Source: Oscillatoria nigro-viridis PCC 7112 (GTDB lineage: Bacteria > Cyanobacteriota > Cyanobacteriia > Cyanobacteriales > Microcoleaceae). Taken from it: a stretch of 64,000 bases of DNA. A model generated the notes under the pieces. The model did not search any database. It had not been told where the DNA came from and was given only the letters and a program-made list of their open reading frames with translations. The stretch is from contig NC_019729.1 of the NCBI RefSeq assembly GCF_000317475.1, positions 7,103,445-7,167,444 on the forward strand, written 5' to 3'. Numbering within the stretch: the first letter of the stretch is position 1; the number at the start of each line of letters is the position of its first letter. Both the position numbers and the translations under genes were made by a program. Below are positions 54,777 to 63,719 of this stretch, in pieces.

Positions 54777-54801
54777 AGACTGGCTGTACGCTGGTCTTTT
54801 T
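54777..54801 (+). terminator. Terminator-like hairpin in the leader of the export operon
   Basis: AGACTGGC-5 nt-GCTGGTCT (two G-T pairs) followed by TTTTTG. About 230 bp before the HlyD-like gene, so it could end a small RNA (from about 54705) or act as an attenuator. Confidence 0.5.
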
Positions 54802-55024
54802 GTTAGCTGAAAACTCTACTGTTAGTTAGGTCTTACGAGGGTTAATTGCCGTAAAGTGATTTTACAGGCAAGCTGCAAACAGGAGTGAGAACATTCAAGT
54901 AAGTGTACGGAAGCTTTGAACGTTTGTTGGGAAATTGTTTGTGCCTCAATTGACTTGCAAGGAATTTCCCCTTCAAATACACCCCTGCTTACAGCCGCGA
55001 TCGCACTCTCGAAAGGACTAGCTG

Positions 55025-56812
55025 ATGCAGGTAAAACAAAACAAACTTTTCACTACTGAAGCGATCGATCGCTTATCTTCACCGGAACGCCTCGACGAAA
55101 TGATGCAGGTGGTTAGTCCTCGATCGTGGCTGCCACTAACTGCAATTGGCTGTTTAGTTGCTGCTGCAGGGGTTTGGAGTGCGATCGGGCGAATTCCGCT
55201 GACTGTTTCCGGTCAAGGCGTATTGCTTCTGCCCCGCCGCGTCGTGCAATTTCAAGCTGCTAGTTCCGGTCAATTGGTAAAGCTGAATATCAAGCCGGGA
55301 GATGCTGTCAAACGGGGTCAGGAAATCGGTAGAATTGATAAACTAGACCTCAAGCAGCAGTTAGAGCAAGAAAAAGCAAAATTAGCTGAACTGCAAGGGC
55401 AAAAGCAAGATACTAATAAGCTGCAAAAACAGCAAATTGCCCTGGAATTAAAAACCCTAGAACAGCAGCAAAAAGACCTTCAAGAAAGCTTGAATAGGGA
55501 GTCAGTCGCACCGATATTGCACCAGCAAAGTATGGCCGCATTAGAGCAAAAACGGCAAAGTTTGGAAGAAAGTTTGCGCCGAGAACAAATTGCCCCGGTA
55601 CTGCGGCAGCAAACTCTGACAGCATTAGCAGAAAAACGGCAAAGTTTGGAAGAAAGTTTGCGGCGGGAACAAGTTGCACCGATATTGCGGCAGCAAACTC
55701 TCGCGGCGATCGCCAAAAAACGCGACAGTCTTTTGCAGCGAAAACAGCACATCACTTCTTTGGTAGAAACTTTGCAGCAGCGGTTTGAAACTCGCCGCGT
55801 TCTTTACGAACAAGAGAGGGCGATCAGCGAGGATGTAATGCTGCAAGCGAGACAGGAATTCGCGGACTCTCAGATGCAATTGGCGGATATTGAAACGCAG
55901 TTAAAGGAACTCGACGTTCAGAAAACCAATAGCGATCGCGAATTCCTGCAAAATCTCAATAAAATTGACGACCTCAAAAACAGCAAGCAGCAACTCAAGG
56001 TTGAAGCTACGAATACCGAACGAGAGTACCTGCAAAATCTCAACCGCCTTAATGAAATTAAAAACAATCTCCAAGAACTTAAAGTTCAGAAAAGTAACAC
56101 CGAACGGGAGTACCTGCAAAACCTGAACAAAATTGACGAAATCAAAACTAAAATTAAAGACATGGAAACCCAAGCGGTCAAACTCGCTCAACAAGATTTA
56201 GAAAAGTCGATCGCCCAAACAAATCAAATTCAGGAAGTTAAACGCAAGATTGCCCACTTGCAGAATCAGTTGACCGCCGACAGCAAAATTACCAGCCAAT
56301 ACGACGGTCGCGTTTTAGAAGTTAGCGCCGTTGCAGGTCAAATGCTGAACGTCGGTACAAGAATCGGGACAGTTGAATCTGAGAATTCTCGCGAAAAAAT
56401 GGTCAGTCTTGTTTATTTTGCTGACAGAGACGGCAAGCAAATTAAACCTGGAATGACCGTACAAGTTACCCCTAGCGTCGTCAAGCGGGAACGCTACGGC
56501 GGCATTGTCGGCAAAGTAACCCAAGTTTCTCCTTTTCCGGTTACTAATCAAGATATGTCGGCAATTATCGGCAATGAAAATTTGGCTGACAGCATCGCAA
56601 AAAACATCGCTGGCGGCGGTGCTCCCGTGCAAGTTTTTGTGGAATTGCAACAAGATCCGAACACTATCAGCGGTTATAAATGGTCTTCCTCGAACGGGCC
56701 TCCTCTCAAGATTTCGCCCGGTACTACGGCGCTAGTTCGGGTTCAAATTGGGCAGTTAGCGCCGATTTCTTACGTGATTCCTATTTTTCGGTCTTTGACA
56801 GGAGTTTACTAA
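55025..56812 (+). CDS. NHLP-type bacteriocin secretion adaptor (HlyD family)
   Basis: 595 residues. Membrane helix about 36-56 (WLPLTAIGCLVAAAGVWSAI), a lipoyl-like beta segment (LVKLNIKPGDAVKRGQEIGR), then a very long coiled coil, then a second half-lipoyl and C-terminal membrane-proximal beta domain (YDGRVLEVSAVAGQMLNVGT). The coiled coil holds two internal tandem sets: three units of about 34 residues with KRQSLEESLRREQ, and three of about 31 with TEREYLQNLNKIDEIK, each nearly identical in DNA. These lengthen the periplasmic hairpin. It bridges the inner-membrane ABC exporter to an outer-membrane channel. First gene of the export operon. Confidence 0.92.
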   Translation: MQVKQNKLFTTEAIDRLSSPERLDEMMQVVSPRSWLPLTAIGCLVAAAGVWSAIGRIPLTVSGQGVLLLPRRVVQFQAASSGQLVKLNIKPGDAVKRGQEIGRIDKLDLKQQLEQEKAKLAELQGQKQDTNKLQKQQIALELKTLEQQQKDLQESLNRESVAPILHQQSMAALEQKRQSLEESLRREQIAPVLRQQTLTALAEKRQSLEESLRREQVAPILRQQTLAAIAKKRDSLLQRKQHITSLVETLQQRFETRRVLYEQERAISEDVMLQARQEFADSQMQLADIETQLKELDVQKTNSDREFLQNLNKIDDLKNSKQQLKVEATNTEREYLQNLNRLNEIKNNLQELKVQKSNTEREYLQNLNKIDEIKTKIKDMETQAVKLAQQDLEKSIAQTNQIQEVKRKIAHLQNQLTADSKITSQYDGRVLEVSAVAGQMLNVGTRIGTVESENSREKMVSLVYFADRDGKQIKPGMTVQVTPSVVKRERYGGIVGKVTQVSPFPVTNQDMSAIIGNENLADSIAKNIAGGGAPVQVFVELQQDPNTISGYKWSSSNGPPLKISPGTTALVRVQIGQLAPISYVIPIFRSLTGVY

Positions 56813-56839
56813 CAACAGGGCTGACGTATGGGTAGTCAG

Positions 56840-56902
56840 AAACCGGGTTTTTTACCTAATCTGCTCGCCCTCACGAAGTATTTTCGTAAAAAAACCCGGT
56901 TT
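56840..56902. repeat. AAACCCGGTTT-type cyanobacterial palindrome
   Basis: AAACCGGGTTTTTTAC and GTAAAAAAACCCGGTTT are inverted arms (about 16 bp) around a 30-nt loop between the first two exporter genes. Confidence 0.85.
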
Positions 56903-56955
56903 ATAAGTTGCGGTGCGTAAGTCTTGTTCATTTACTAATTACCCGTTAATAAGCA

Positions 56956-59166
56956 ATGAAAATTCCCTGGATTCACAAGTTTTTTACACCGCCAAAATTA
57001 AGGCGAGTTCGCACTCCCACCCTGCTGCAAATGGAAGCAGTAGAATGCGGTGCTGCTGCTTTAGGAATTATTTTGAGTTACTGGGAACACCCGGTACCTT
57101 TAGCCCAATTGCGAAGCGAGTGCGGCGTTTCTCGCGATGGCAGTAAAGCTTCTAATATCCTTAAAGCAGCCCGAATTTACGGCTTAGATGCTAAAGGGTT
57201 TAAAAAAACTGTCGAAGAGTTGAAAGCTGTACCGCCGCCTTTTATTGTTTTTTGGAATTTCAATCATTTTTTGGTCGTCGAGGGGATTAAGAAAAAGCGC
57301 GTTTACCTCAACGACCCCGCATCGGGGCCGAGGACTGTTTCTCTAGAAGAATTTAAGTCTGCTTACACTGGCGTTGTTTTGATTTTTGAGCCGGGGCCGG
57401 AGTTTAAAAAAGGTGGGAAAAAACCGAGTATTGCCCGTGCTTTAGATTCCCGATTGCAAAGTTCGCGTTGGGCGATCGCATTTTGTTTAATTGCTGGTTT
57501 ATTACTGACTGTTCCCCGTTTGGCTGGCGCGGCATTTACCCAAATTTTTGTAGATGAAATTCTCGTCGAAAACCGTCACGAGTGGCTGCGTCCTTTAATA
57601 TTGGGAATGCTGTTTGCCGCCGCTATTCAAGGGCTGCTAGCGCGGATGCGGCTTTTCTATTTGCGGCGGCTGGCAAACAAGCTTTCGATTTCGATGTCGG
57701 GACAGTTTCTCTGGCATACTTTGCGCTTGCCTGTTGGATTTTACGCCCAGCGGTTTGCAGGTGAAATTAGCAGCCGCTGCCAAGTTAATGACAAGGTTGC
57801 TGAAATTTTATCGGGGAAACTTGCTGCAACTGCGATCGACGCGGTGATGATGGTTTTCTATGCGATAATTATGGTGATGTACGACTGGGTATTGACCAGT
57901 GTTGCGGCTGTTTTTGCAGCCTTAAACTTTTTGGCACTGCAATCTTTATCCCGCAGCCGCGTCGATGCTAACACCCGATTAGCTCAGGAAACAGGTAAGG
58001 TGGGCGGTGCTGCAATTGCAGGCATTCAATCTATTGAAACTGTCAAAGCTAGCGGTTTAGAATTCGATTTATTTTCTAAGTTTGCCGGCTACTATGCCAA
58101 AATGAGCAACGCCCAGCAAGAATTGGCTTTGCCCACTCAAGTATTGTCAATATTACCAGCATTTTTAACGGCATTAGCTGCAACTGCTATCTTAGTTGTC
58201 GGGGGCTTGCGGGTGATGAACGGCGGTTTGAGTATCGGAATGTTAATTGCCTATCAAAGTCTCACTCAACAATTCCTCCGACCTGTTAACAATCTAGTCA
58301 ATTTTGGCAGCACTCTGCAAGAATTAGAAGCCGATTTAAACCGACTTGATGACGTTCTGCAAAACCCGATCGATCCAGAAGCAGACCGCGATTCTTTTAA
58401 TAGTGGAAACGGCCGCGCCGCCCTTGCACCAGATTCTTTTCATTTGCAGGGCTGGATTGAATTGCGCGGTGTCAGTTTTGGCTACAGTCGCTTGGAAGCG
58501 CCGCTAATTGATAACTTGAACTTAACCGTAAAACCCGGTCAGCGGGTAGCGTTAGTGGGGGGCAGCGGTTCTGGGAAATCTACTATTGCCAAACTTGTTA
58601 CCGGTCTTTACGAACCAATGAATGGTGCAATTTTATTTGACGGGGTTCCCCGCAATTTGATTCCCCGTTCTATCCTAGCAAATTCGCTGGCAATGGTCGA
58701 ACAAGAGATATTTCTATTTGCCGGCACTGTTCGCGAAAATCTGACGCTTTGGGACCCGACAGTACCGGAAGCAGATTTAGTGCAAGCGTGCATTGATGCG
58801 GCAATTCACGAACTTATTTTGAATATGCCGGGAGGATACGATGCTCAACTCAATGAAGGGGGGACAAATATGAGCGGCGGACAGCGGCAGCGCTTGGAAA
58901 TTGCCAGGGCATTAGTCAGGAATCCAGCGGTGTTGGTGCTGGATGAAGCAACGAGTGCTCTGGATGCTGAAACAGAGTTAATTATCGATCGCAATTTGAG
59001 GCGTCGCGGTACTTCTTGTATTGTGGTTGCTCACCGTTTGAGTACGATTCGAGATTGCGATGAAATTATTATGCTCGCAGGGGGGAAAGTAGTTGAAAGA
59101 GGGACTCATGAGGAGTTGCAAAAGCTGGGAGGTGCTTATGCTCGTTTGGTTGGGAACGAACAATAA
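56956..59166 (+). CDS. NHLP-family bacteriocin export ABC transporter with C39 peptidase domain
   Basis: 736 residues. Peptidase C39 domain (18-145): TPTLLQMEAVECGAAALGII with catalytic Cys31, His104 in FNHFLVVEG, Asp120 in YLNDPASG. It cuts after the double-Gly of leader peptides. Six-helix membrane domain (about 175-450). ATPase: Walker A GGSGSGKST, signature NMSGGQRQRLEIARAL, Walker B VLVLDEATS, H-loop VAHRLST. Function: removes the leader from precursor peptides at the inner membrane and exports the core. The precursors are likely those at 63.1-64 kb. Confidence 0.95.
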   Translation: MKIPWIHKFFTPPKLRRVRTPTLLQMEAVECGAAALGIILSYWEHPVPLAQLRSECGVSRDGSKASNILKAARIYGLDAKGFKKTVEELKAVPPPFIVFWNFNHFLVVEGIKKKRVYLNDPASGPRTVSLEEFKSAYTGVVLIFEPGPEFKKGGKKPSIARALDSRLQSSRWAIAFCLIAGLLLTVPRLAGAAFTQIFVDEILVENRHEWLRPLILGMLFAAAIQGLLARMRLFYLRRLANKLSISMSGQFLWHTLRLPVGFYAQRFAGEISSRCQVNDKVAEILSGKLAATAIDAVMMVFYAIIMVMYDWVLTSVAAVFAALNFLALQSLSRSRVDANTRLAQETGKVGGAAIAGIQSIETVKASGLEFDLFSKFAGYYAKMSNAQQELALPTQVLSILPAFLTALAATAILVVGGLRVMNGGLSIGMLIAYQSLTQQFLRPVNNLVNFGSTLQELEADLNRLDDVLQNPIDPEADRDSFNSGNGRAALAPDSFHLQGWIELRGVSFGYSRLEAPLIDNLNLTVKPGQRVALVGGSGSGKSTIAKLVTGLYEPMNGAILFDGVPRNLIPRSILANSLAMVEQEIFLFAGTVRENLTLWDPTVPEADLVQACIDAAIHELILNMPGGYDAQLNEGGTNMSGGQRQRLEIARALVRNPAVLVLDEATSALDAETELIIDRNLRRRGTSCIVVAHRLSTIRDCDEIIMLAGGKVVERGTHEELQKLGGAYARLVGNEQ

Positions 59167-59190
59167 ACAGCAGAAATACAGTCCGCCAGC

Positions 59191-59438
59191 CCGATAGTCC
59201 GCCAGGGAATGAATTCCCTGTCTAATAGCTAAAGTCCTCTGAAGAGGACTGAAATGAGCGATGGTTTGATTGGGCTATTCAGTCGGTTTTAACCGACTTT
59301 AGCTATGAGACGGGGATTTTAATCCCCGGCGGGCTAAAGTCCTCGCTATGAGGACTGAAATGAGCGATGGTTTGATTTGGCTATTCAGTCGGTTTTAACC
59401 GACTTTAGCTATGAGACGGGGATTTTAATCCCCGGCGG
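59191..59438. repeat. REP-like array with 105-bp tandem duplication
   Basis: Hairpins AGGGAATGAATTCCCT, AAAGTCCTCT-GAAG-AGGACT, CAGTCGGTTTTAACCGACT and CGGGGATTTTAATCCCCG follow each other; the block 59231-59332 is repeated almost exactly at 59336-59438. Confidence 0.9.
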
Positions 59439-59538
59439 ATCTTCGGGTAAGCCCGATCGATTCGATCGCACTGTCTTCTTTGAGGCAAGGCTTTAAACCC
59501 CTGCCCGACTTGATATTACTAATTACCAATTACTAGCT

Positions 59539-62469
59539 ATGCTCGATCTAAATCCTGTTAAGAAACTGCACCGAATTAAAGGCAATGAACCGCTGCTGCT
59601 GAATGACCCGCATCAGGTATGGATTGTTCGATCCTCTTCGAGGGCTTCGCTAACGGGCGCGATCGCACTTTTTGCAGCCAAGATACAAAGTGAGAAAACT
59701 GCCACCAACCGCCATTACCTGTTCGGCGTCGGTGCAGGGGAGGCTTTGTTCGGTACTGCCCTGGGGGATGGGTGGGGACTGCTGGCGATCGCGATCGCCG
59801 AAACGGAACTGGAACCGATCGCGATCGCAGATTGTGCCGCTTTAGTTGCTGCGGGTGACAGCAAAATGCGATCGCTTGTGGAAGGGTGGATACAGCATTT
59901 GGGAGAACGGGCGATTCCGTACGGGATAGACCCGCTTCACGCGCCAGAGGAAATAGTTGCCCCAGAAACTGCCGTTGTAGCAGCCTCGCAGCAGATATCG
60001 CTGCTTCCCGGTCAAATTCTGCGATCGCCCCCGGAAACTGTTGTCTGGGTGCGCGTCCAGTCGGGCGATGCGAGTGTCGGGGAATTGAAGTTAAATTCCG
60101 CTTCCCCAGCATTTCCTTTGGCTGGGAATATGCTGCTGGCGGCATCCGGGGAAGTTGAGGTGCAAATTTTCTCAACAGCAGAAGTGGAAAATGCCGACTG
60201 GCTGCGCGCGAGTTTAGCTTTGCTGCACGAGTATTTTTGCTGTTGCTTGAACTTGCTGGTTTCCCAGCAAAAAGCAGAGGAATTTCGCCGATTTCAGGAA
60301 CGCGAACAGCTAAACCGCCAGGTAACTCAGACGGCTTTGGGAGAGTTAACCGAGGTGCTGCATCCCCGGAAAACTGCCTTGTCTGAGGAAGGAACGCCGC
60401 TGTTAATCGCTGCTGGGGCTGTAGGTAAGGCACAAGGGATAACAGTCAATCCCCCGGCGGGTTCCGAAGATTTGGGCCGGGTTAAAGATCCGATGGAGGC
60501 GATCGCGCGATCGTCCCAATTTCGCACTAGGCGAGTGCTGCTGGCTGGGGATTGGTGGCGGCAGAACTGCGGCCCGCTGCTTGCTTATACAAAGTTAGAA
60601 AACCGTCCGGTAGCATTGCTGCCCGGTAAGGGATCTCGCTATACATTGTTCGATCCGATCGATCGCACTCGCAAACGAGTAACTAAAGCAGTAGCGCAAG
60701 ATTTGTCGCCAGAAACTCTCATGTTTTACCGGCCCCTGCCGCTATTAGTTCGCAACGCTGCGGAACTGTTTCGGTTCGGAACAAAGGGCTACGAAAAAGA
60801 TATTATCATTGCTTTCGGGCTGGGGATATTGGGAACGCTGCTGGGGATGGTGACGCCGCAAGCTACCTCGATTTTGGTCAATGATGCTATTCCAGACAGC
60901 GATCTTTTGTTACTGTGGCAGTTAGGGCTGGTATTGTTAGTTGCGGCGATCGGACGGGCTGTATTTAGCATGGCCCAAACCATCCTGACGCTGCGGATCG
61001 AAAATGCTGCCAGCGGCACTCTCCAGCCGGCAGTTTGGGATCGATTGCTGAGATTAAAACCGGCATTTTTTCGCAGCTATTCTTCTGGCGACTTGCTGAC
61101 TCGCTTATTAGCAGTTAATCAAATTCGCGCCCAACTCAGCGGCGCGACGCAGCGGACACTTTTGAGCGCCATATTTTCCCTGCTGAATTTGGGGCTGATG
61201 TTTGTTTACAGCCTGCCGCTGACTTTAGTCGGAATTGGTTTAACTCTTATTGCGGTTATAGTAACAGTCACATCCAGCTTGCTCTTAATCCCAAAAGAGC
61301 GGCAGATGGAAACAGGAGAAGGCGACATTAACGGGCTGACAGTAGAACTAATTAACGGAGTATCAAAGCTGCGGGTAGCGGCCGCAGAAGGGCGAGCCTT
61401 TGCAGCTTGGGCGAAAAAATACAGCCAGCAAATTAAACTAAGAACTGGAATTAAACGAATTGACGACAGCGTTTCTGTATTTAACGAAGCGCTACCGTTA
61501 GTAAGTTCTATTCTGATGTTTTGGTTTGCAATTGTGTTCATGCAAACCTCTCAAACAGGAGGAGGCGGACTGAATATGGGAACGTTTCTTGCTTTTAATT
61601 CCGCCTTCGGCACCTTTCTTTCTGGCGTCACAGATTTGAGCAATACCCTAACTGATATTTTAGGAATTGTACCGCTGTGGGAGCGAGCCAAACCGATCGT
61701 CCAGGGCATCCCGGAATCTGACCCGACAAAAGCCGATCCCGGCCGCTTGAAAGGTCAAATTACGATCGATAGGGCAACTTTCCGCTACCGGGAGGACGGG
61801 CCCCCAATTTTAGATGATGTCAGCATCAATATTCAACCGGGGGAATTTATCGCGATCGTCGGGCCGTCTGGTAGCGGCAAATCAACTTTATTTCGGCTGT
61901 TATTGGGATTTGAAATAGCACAAAGCGGCACTGTTTATTACGACAATCAAGATTTAGCAGGCCTCGAAGTTCAAGCTGTGCGGCGGCAGTTAGGAGTAGT
62001 GCTGCAAAACGGCAGAATTAATGCTGGTTCGATGTTTGACAATATTACCTGCGGGGCGGTGGTAACGCAGGAGGAAGCTTGGGAAGCAGCGCAAATGGCC
62101 GGTTTAGCGGCTGATATCGAACAAATGCCGATGGGAATGCACACGGTTGTCAGCGAGGGGGGCACGAATCTTTCGGGAGGACAGCGGCAGCGGTTATTAA
62201 TTGCGCGCGCCATGGTGGTCAAACCAAAGGTTATCCTGATGGATGAAGCTACGAGTGCTTTGGACAACCGCACGCAGGCGATCGTTACTGAGAGTTTGGA
62301 TAAGTTGAATGTGACGCGAGTTGTCATCGCCCACCGCCTGAGTACGATTCGCAATGCCGATCGCATTTATGTAATTGAAGCCGGCCGTTTGGTGGAATTT
62401 GGTTCGTTTGAGGAATTGGTAAAACAGGGAGGATTATTTGCTCGATTAGTGGCGCGGCAGTTAGAGTAA
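59539..62469 (+). CDS. NHLP-family bacteriocin export ABC transporter, second permease/ATPase
   Basis: 976 residues. No C39 Cys; residues 1-420 are a large N-terminal domain with HQVWIVRSSSRASLTGAIAL near the start (a cyclic-nucleotide-binding-like or regulatory fold in the family) and LLAGDWWRQNCGPLLAYTKL, a degenerate peptidase-like segment. Membrane domain about 420-700, ATPase after: GPSGSGKST, NLSGGQRQRLLIARAM, VILMDEATS, IAHRLST. This is the second exporter subunit that always accompanies the C39 transporter in NHLP systems; the two probably form a heterodimer. Confidence 0.93.
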   Translation: MLDLNPVKKLHRIKGNEPLLLNDPHQVWIVRSSSRASLTGAIALFAAKIQSEKTATNRHYLFGVGAGEALFGTALGDGWGLLAIAIAETELEPIAIADCAALVAAGDSKMRSLVEGWIQHLGERAIPYGIDPLHAPEEIVAPETAVVAASQQISLLPGQILRSPPETVVWVRVQSGDASVGELKLNSASPAFPLAGNMLLAASGEVEVQIFSTAEVENADWLRASLALLHEYFCCCLNLLVSQQKAEEFRRFQEREQLNRQVTQTALGELTEVLHPRKTALSEEGTPLLIAAGAVGKAQGITVNPPAGSEDLGRVKDPMEAIARSSQFRTRRVLLAGDWWRQNCGPLLAYTKLENRPVALLPGKGSRYTLFDPIDRTRKRVTKAVAQDLSPETLMFYRPLPLLVRNAAELFRFGTKGYEKDIIIAFGLGILGTLLGMVTPQATSILVNDAIPDSDLLLLWQLGLVLLVAAIGRAVFSMAQTILTLRIENAASGTLQPAVWDRLLRLKPAFFRSYSSGDLLTRLLAVNQIRAQLSGATQRTLLSAIFSLLNLGLMFVYSLPLTLVGIGLTLIAVIVTVTSSLLLIPKERQMETGEGDINGLTVELINGVSKLRVAAAEGRAFAAWAKKYSQQIKLRTGIKRIDDSVSVFNEALPLVSSILMFWFAIVFMQTSQTGGGGLNMGTFLAFNSAFGTFLSGVTDLSNTLTDILGIVPLWERAKPIVQGIPESDPTKADPGRLKGQITIDRATFRYREDGPPILDDVSINIQPGEFIAIVGPSGSGKSTLFRLLLGFEIAQSGTVYYDNQDLAGLEVQAVRRQLGVVLQNGRINAGSMFDNITCGAVVTQEEAWEAAQMAGLAADIEQMPMGMHTVVSEGGTNLSGGQRQRLLIARAMVVKPKVILMDEATSALDNRTQAIVTESLDKLNVTRVVIAHRLSTIRNADRIYVIEAGRLVEFGSFEELVKQGGLFARLVARQLE

Positions 62470-62487
62470 TGGCAATTTCACAAACCC

Positions 62488-62809
62488 GTAGGGGCGGGTT
62501 AACCAACAATATCTGGCAAAAATCAACAATCTCGTAAACCCGCCCCCACCCCGCCCAAAATACAAATGTACCGCTAATTTATGGGATAAAATTGCCCGCC
62601 TCGACAGCAATTTCACAAACCCGTAGGGGCGGGTTCACCAACAATCTCAGGCAAAAATCTACAATCTCGTAAACCCGCCCCCACCACAAAAAAATACAAA
62701 TGTACCGCTAATTTATCGGGTAAAATGTTGATGTAAATCAAGGCGGGTCGGGCGGGTTTATGGGATTGTTCGATCGACCTTCGACATTTTGGCGAACCCG
62801 CCCCTACAG
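62488..62809. repeat. Three dispersed GGGGCGGGTT hairpin repeats (copies 6-8)
   Basis: Copies at 62488-62547, 62622-62682 and 62741-62809. The stretch CAATTTCACAAACCCGTAGG is repeated exactly at 62473 and 62609, so copies 6 and 7 come from a tandem duplication; copy 8 is inverted and diverged. No gene in this 370-bp spacer. Confidence 0.85.
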
Positions 62810-62838
62810 CCCTCACTATGAATCGAGCAGAATGATGC

Positions 62839-62979
62839 TTATTCTTTTGTTAGTAAATCGGGCAGCCACAACAAAATTAGTAACAGCAAGCTGAGGATAA
62901 CTAAGCCAACGCTAAATATTGTAGTGTTACTCATGTCGGGGGCTTGCTGCATCAGGTGAACTGGCTGTATCGCATCCAT
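62839..62979 (-). CDS. 46-residue single-span membrane microprotein
   Basis: MDAIQPVHLMQQAPDMSNTT then IFSVGLVILSLLLLILLWLP and DLLTKE: one strongly hydrophobic helix with a polar N-terminus and acidic-basic end. An inner ATG at 62934 is possible (31 residues). I recognise no family. It lies downstream of the precursor genes on the same strand, past their terminator, so it may be an independent small gene or an immunity-like protein; the latter is speculation. Confidence 0.5.
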   Translation of the reverse strand: MDAIQPVHLMQQAPDMSNTTIFSVGLVILSLLLLILLWLPDLLTKE

Positions 62980-63023
62980 ATTTTCTGTAGGTTGGGATTG
63001 TTATATCTGTGATTTTGAAACTT

Positions 63024-63050
63024 AAAAGCAATCGCATACTCTGCGATTGC
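63024..63050 (-). terminator. Rho-independent terminator of the precursor genes
   Basis: On the minus strand GCAATCGCA-5 nt-TGCGATTGC (9-bp stem) is followed by TTTT. About 50 bp after the stop of the last precursor gene. Confidence 0.85.
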
Positions 63051-63099
63051 TTCGCGAATTTTATCCATTATCGAGCGGCTTTTGGCAATTACAATTTGC

Positions 63100-63360
63100 T
63101 CATTGCTGATTGCCGAAAGCGCGCGTCGCTGCTTCAATTAATTGCATGGACGGGCCCCGAAATTTGGGCCCTGGACCGCTGATTGTGAGAACAGGGATAC
63201 CAGCAGCCTGAGCTCGATCGACAGCATCGGAACAGCCACCCGCGATCGCATCTAATTCCAAATTGTTCAATTCTTGATTAGTTGAGTTGTCCGGGGCGGA
63301 TGCTGTGATTGCGGACGACTCGGATGGTAATTCTTGCCAAAATAGATTGTTGCTTTCCAT
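63100..63360 (-). CDS. Double-glycine bacteriocin precursor peptide 1
   Basis: 86 residues from ATG 63360, 9 bases after AGGAGA. Leader 1-42 ends NNLELDAIAGG, the motif cut by C39 exporters. Core 43-86: CSDAVDRAQAAGIPVLTISG then PGPKFRGPSMQLIEAATRAF and GNQQ; a single Cys as first residue, no Ser/Thr/Cys cluster typical of lanthipeptides. Leader resembles that of precursor 2 (ESNN...F.QE, ELN..ELDAIAGG); cores do not. Not of Nif11 or NHLP nitrile-hydratase leader type, being only about 42 residues. Product activity unknown. Confidence 0.85.
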   Translation of the reverse strand: MESNNLFWQELPSESSAITASAPDNSTNQELNNLELDAIAGGCSDAVDRAQAAGIPVLTISGPGPKFRGPSMQLIEAATRAFGNQQ

Positions 63361-63439
63361 CAGATGTTTTCTCCTGACATAATTAGTGAAATTTGCTTCC
63401 AAAAGCGATTGAAAGAACTCCTAGCAAAGTGGCCTGCTA

Positions 63440-63673
63440 TCAAGCTTTTTTACCCACAAATCCGTTAGCTTTATAAATTCTCGGATCGAAGCCGCCAAAG
63501 TGGTCAAGTATCAGCCCTGTCCAGTTAAGATAATCATACTGAGCCATACCGCCTGCGATCGCATCTAATTCCGTATCATTCAATTCTTCAGCATCTGGAT
63601 TGGCAGACAACTGTTGCGGCCGCACGCCAGAATCTTGCTCAACTTCTTGGGAAAACTGATTAGTGCTGTCCAT
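63440..63673 (-). CDS. Double-glycine bacteriocin precursor peptide 2
   Basis: 77 residues, ATG 63673 after AAGGAGA. Leader 1-42 ends ELNDTELDAIAGG. Core 43-77: MAQYDYLNWTGLILDHFGGF then DPRIYKANGFVGKKA, amphiphilic and Gly/Tyr-rich with a basic C-terminus, no Cys, so likely an unmodified class II-like peptide. The upstream 15 bp (AGGAGAAATC-TG-ATGGA) match those of precursor 1, showing gene duplication with core replacement. Confidence 0.85.
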   Translation of the reverse strand: MDSTNQFSQEVEQDSGVRPQQLSANPDAEELNDTELDAIAGGMAQYDYLNWTGLILDHFGGFDPRIYKANGFVGKKA

Positions 63674-63719
63674 CTGATTTCTCCTTTTGGCTTGGGTTTT
63701 GTATTACGAAAAAGATGAG

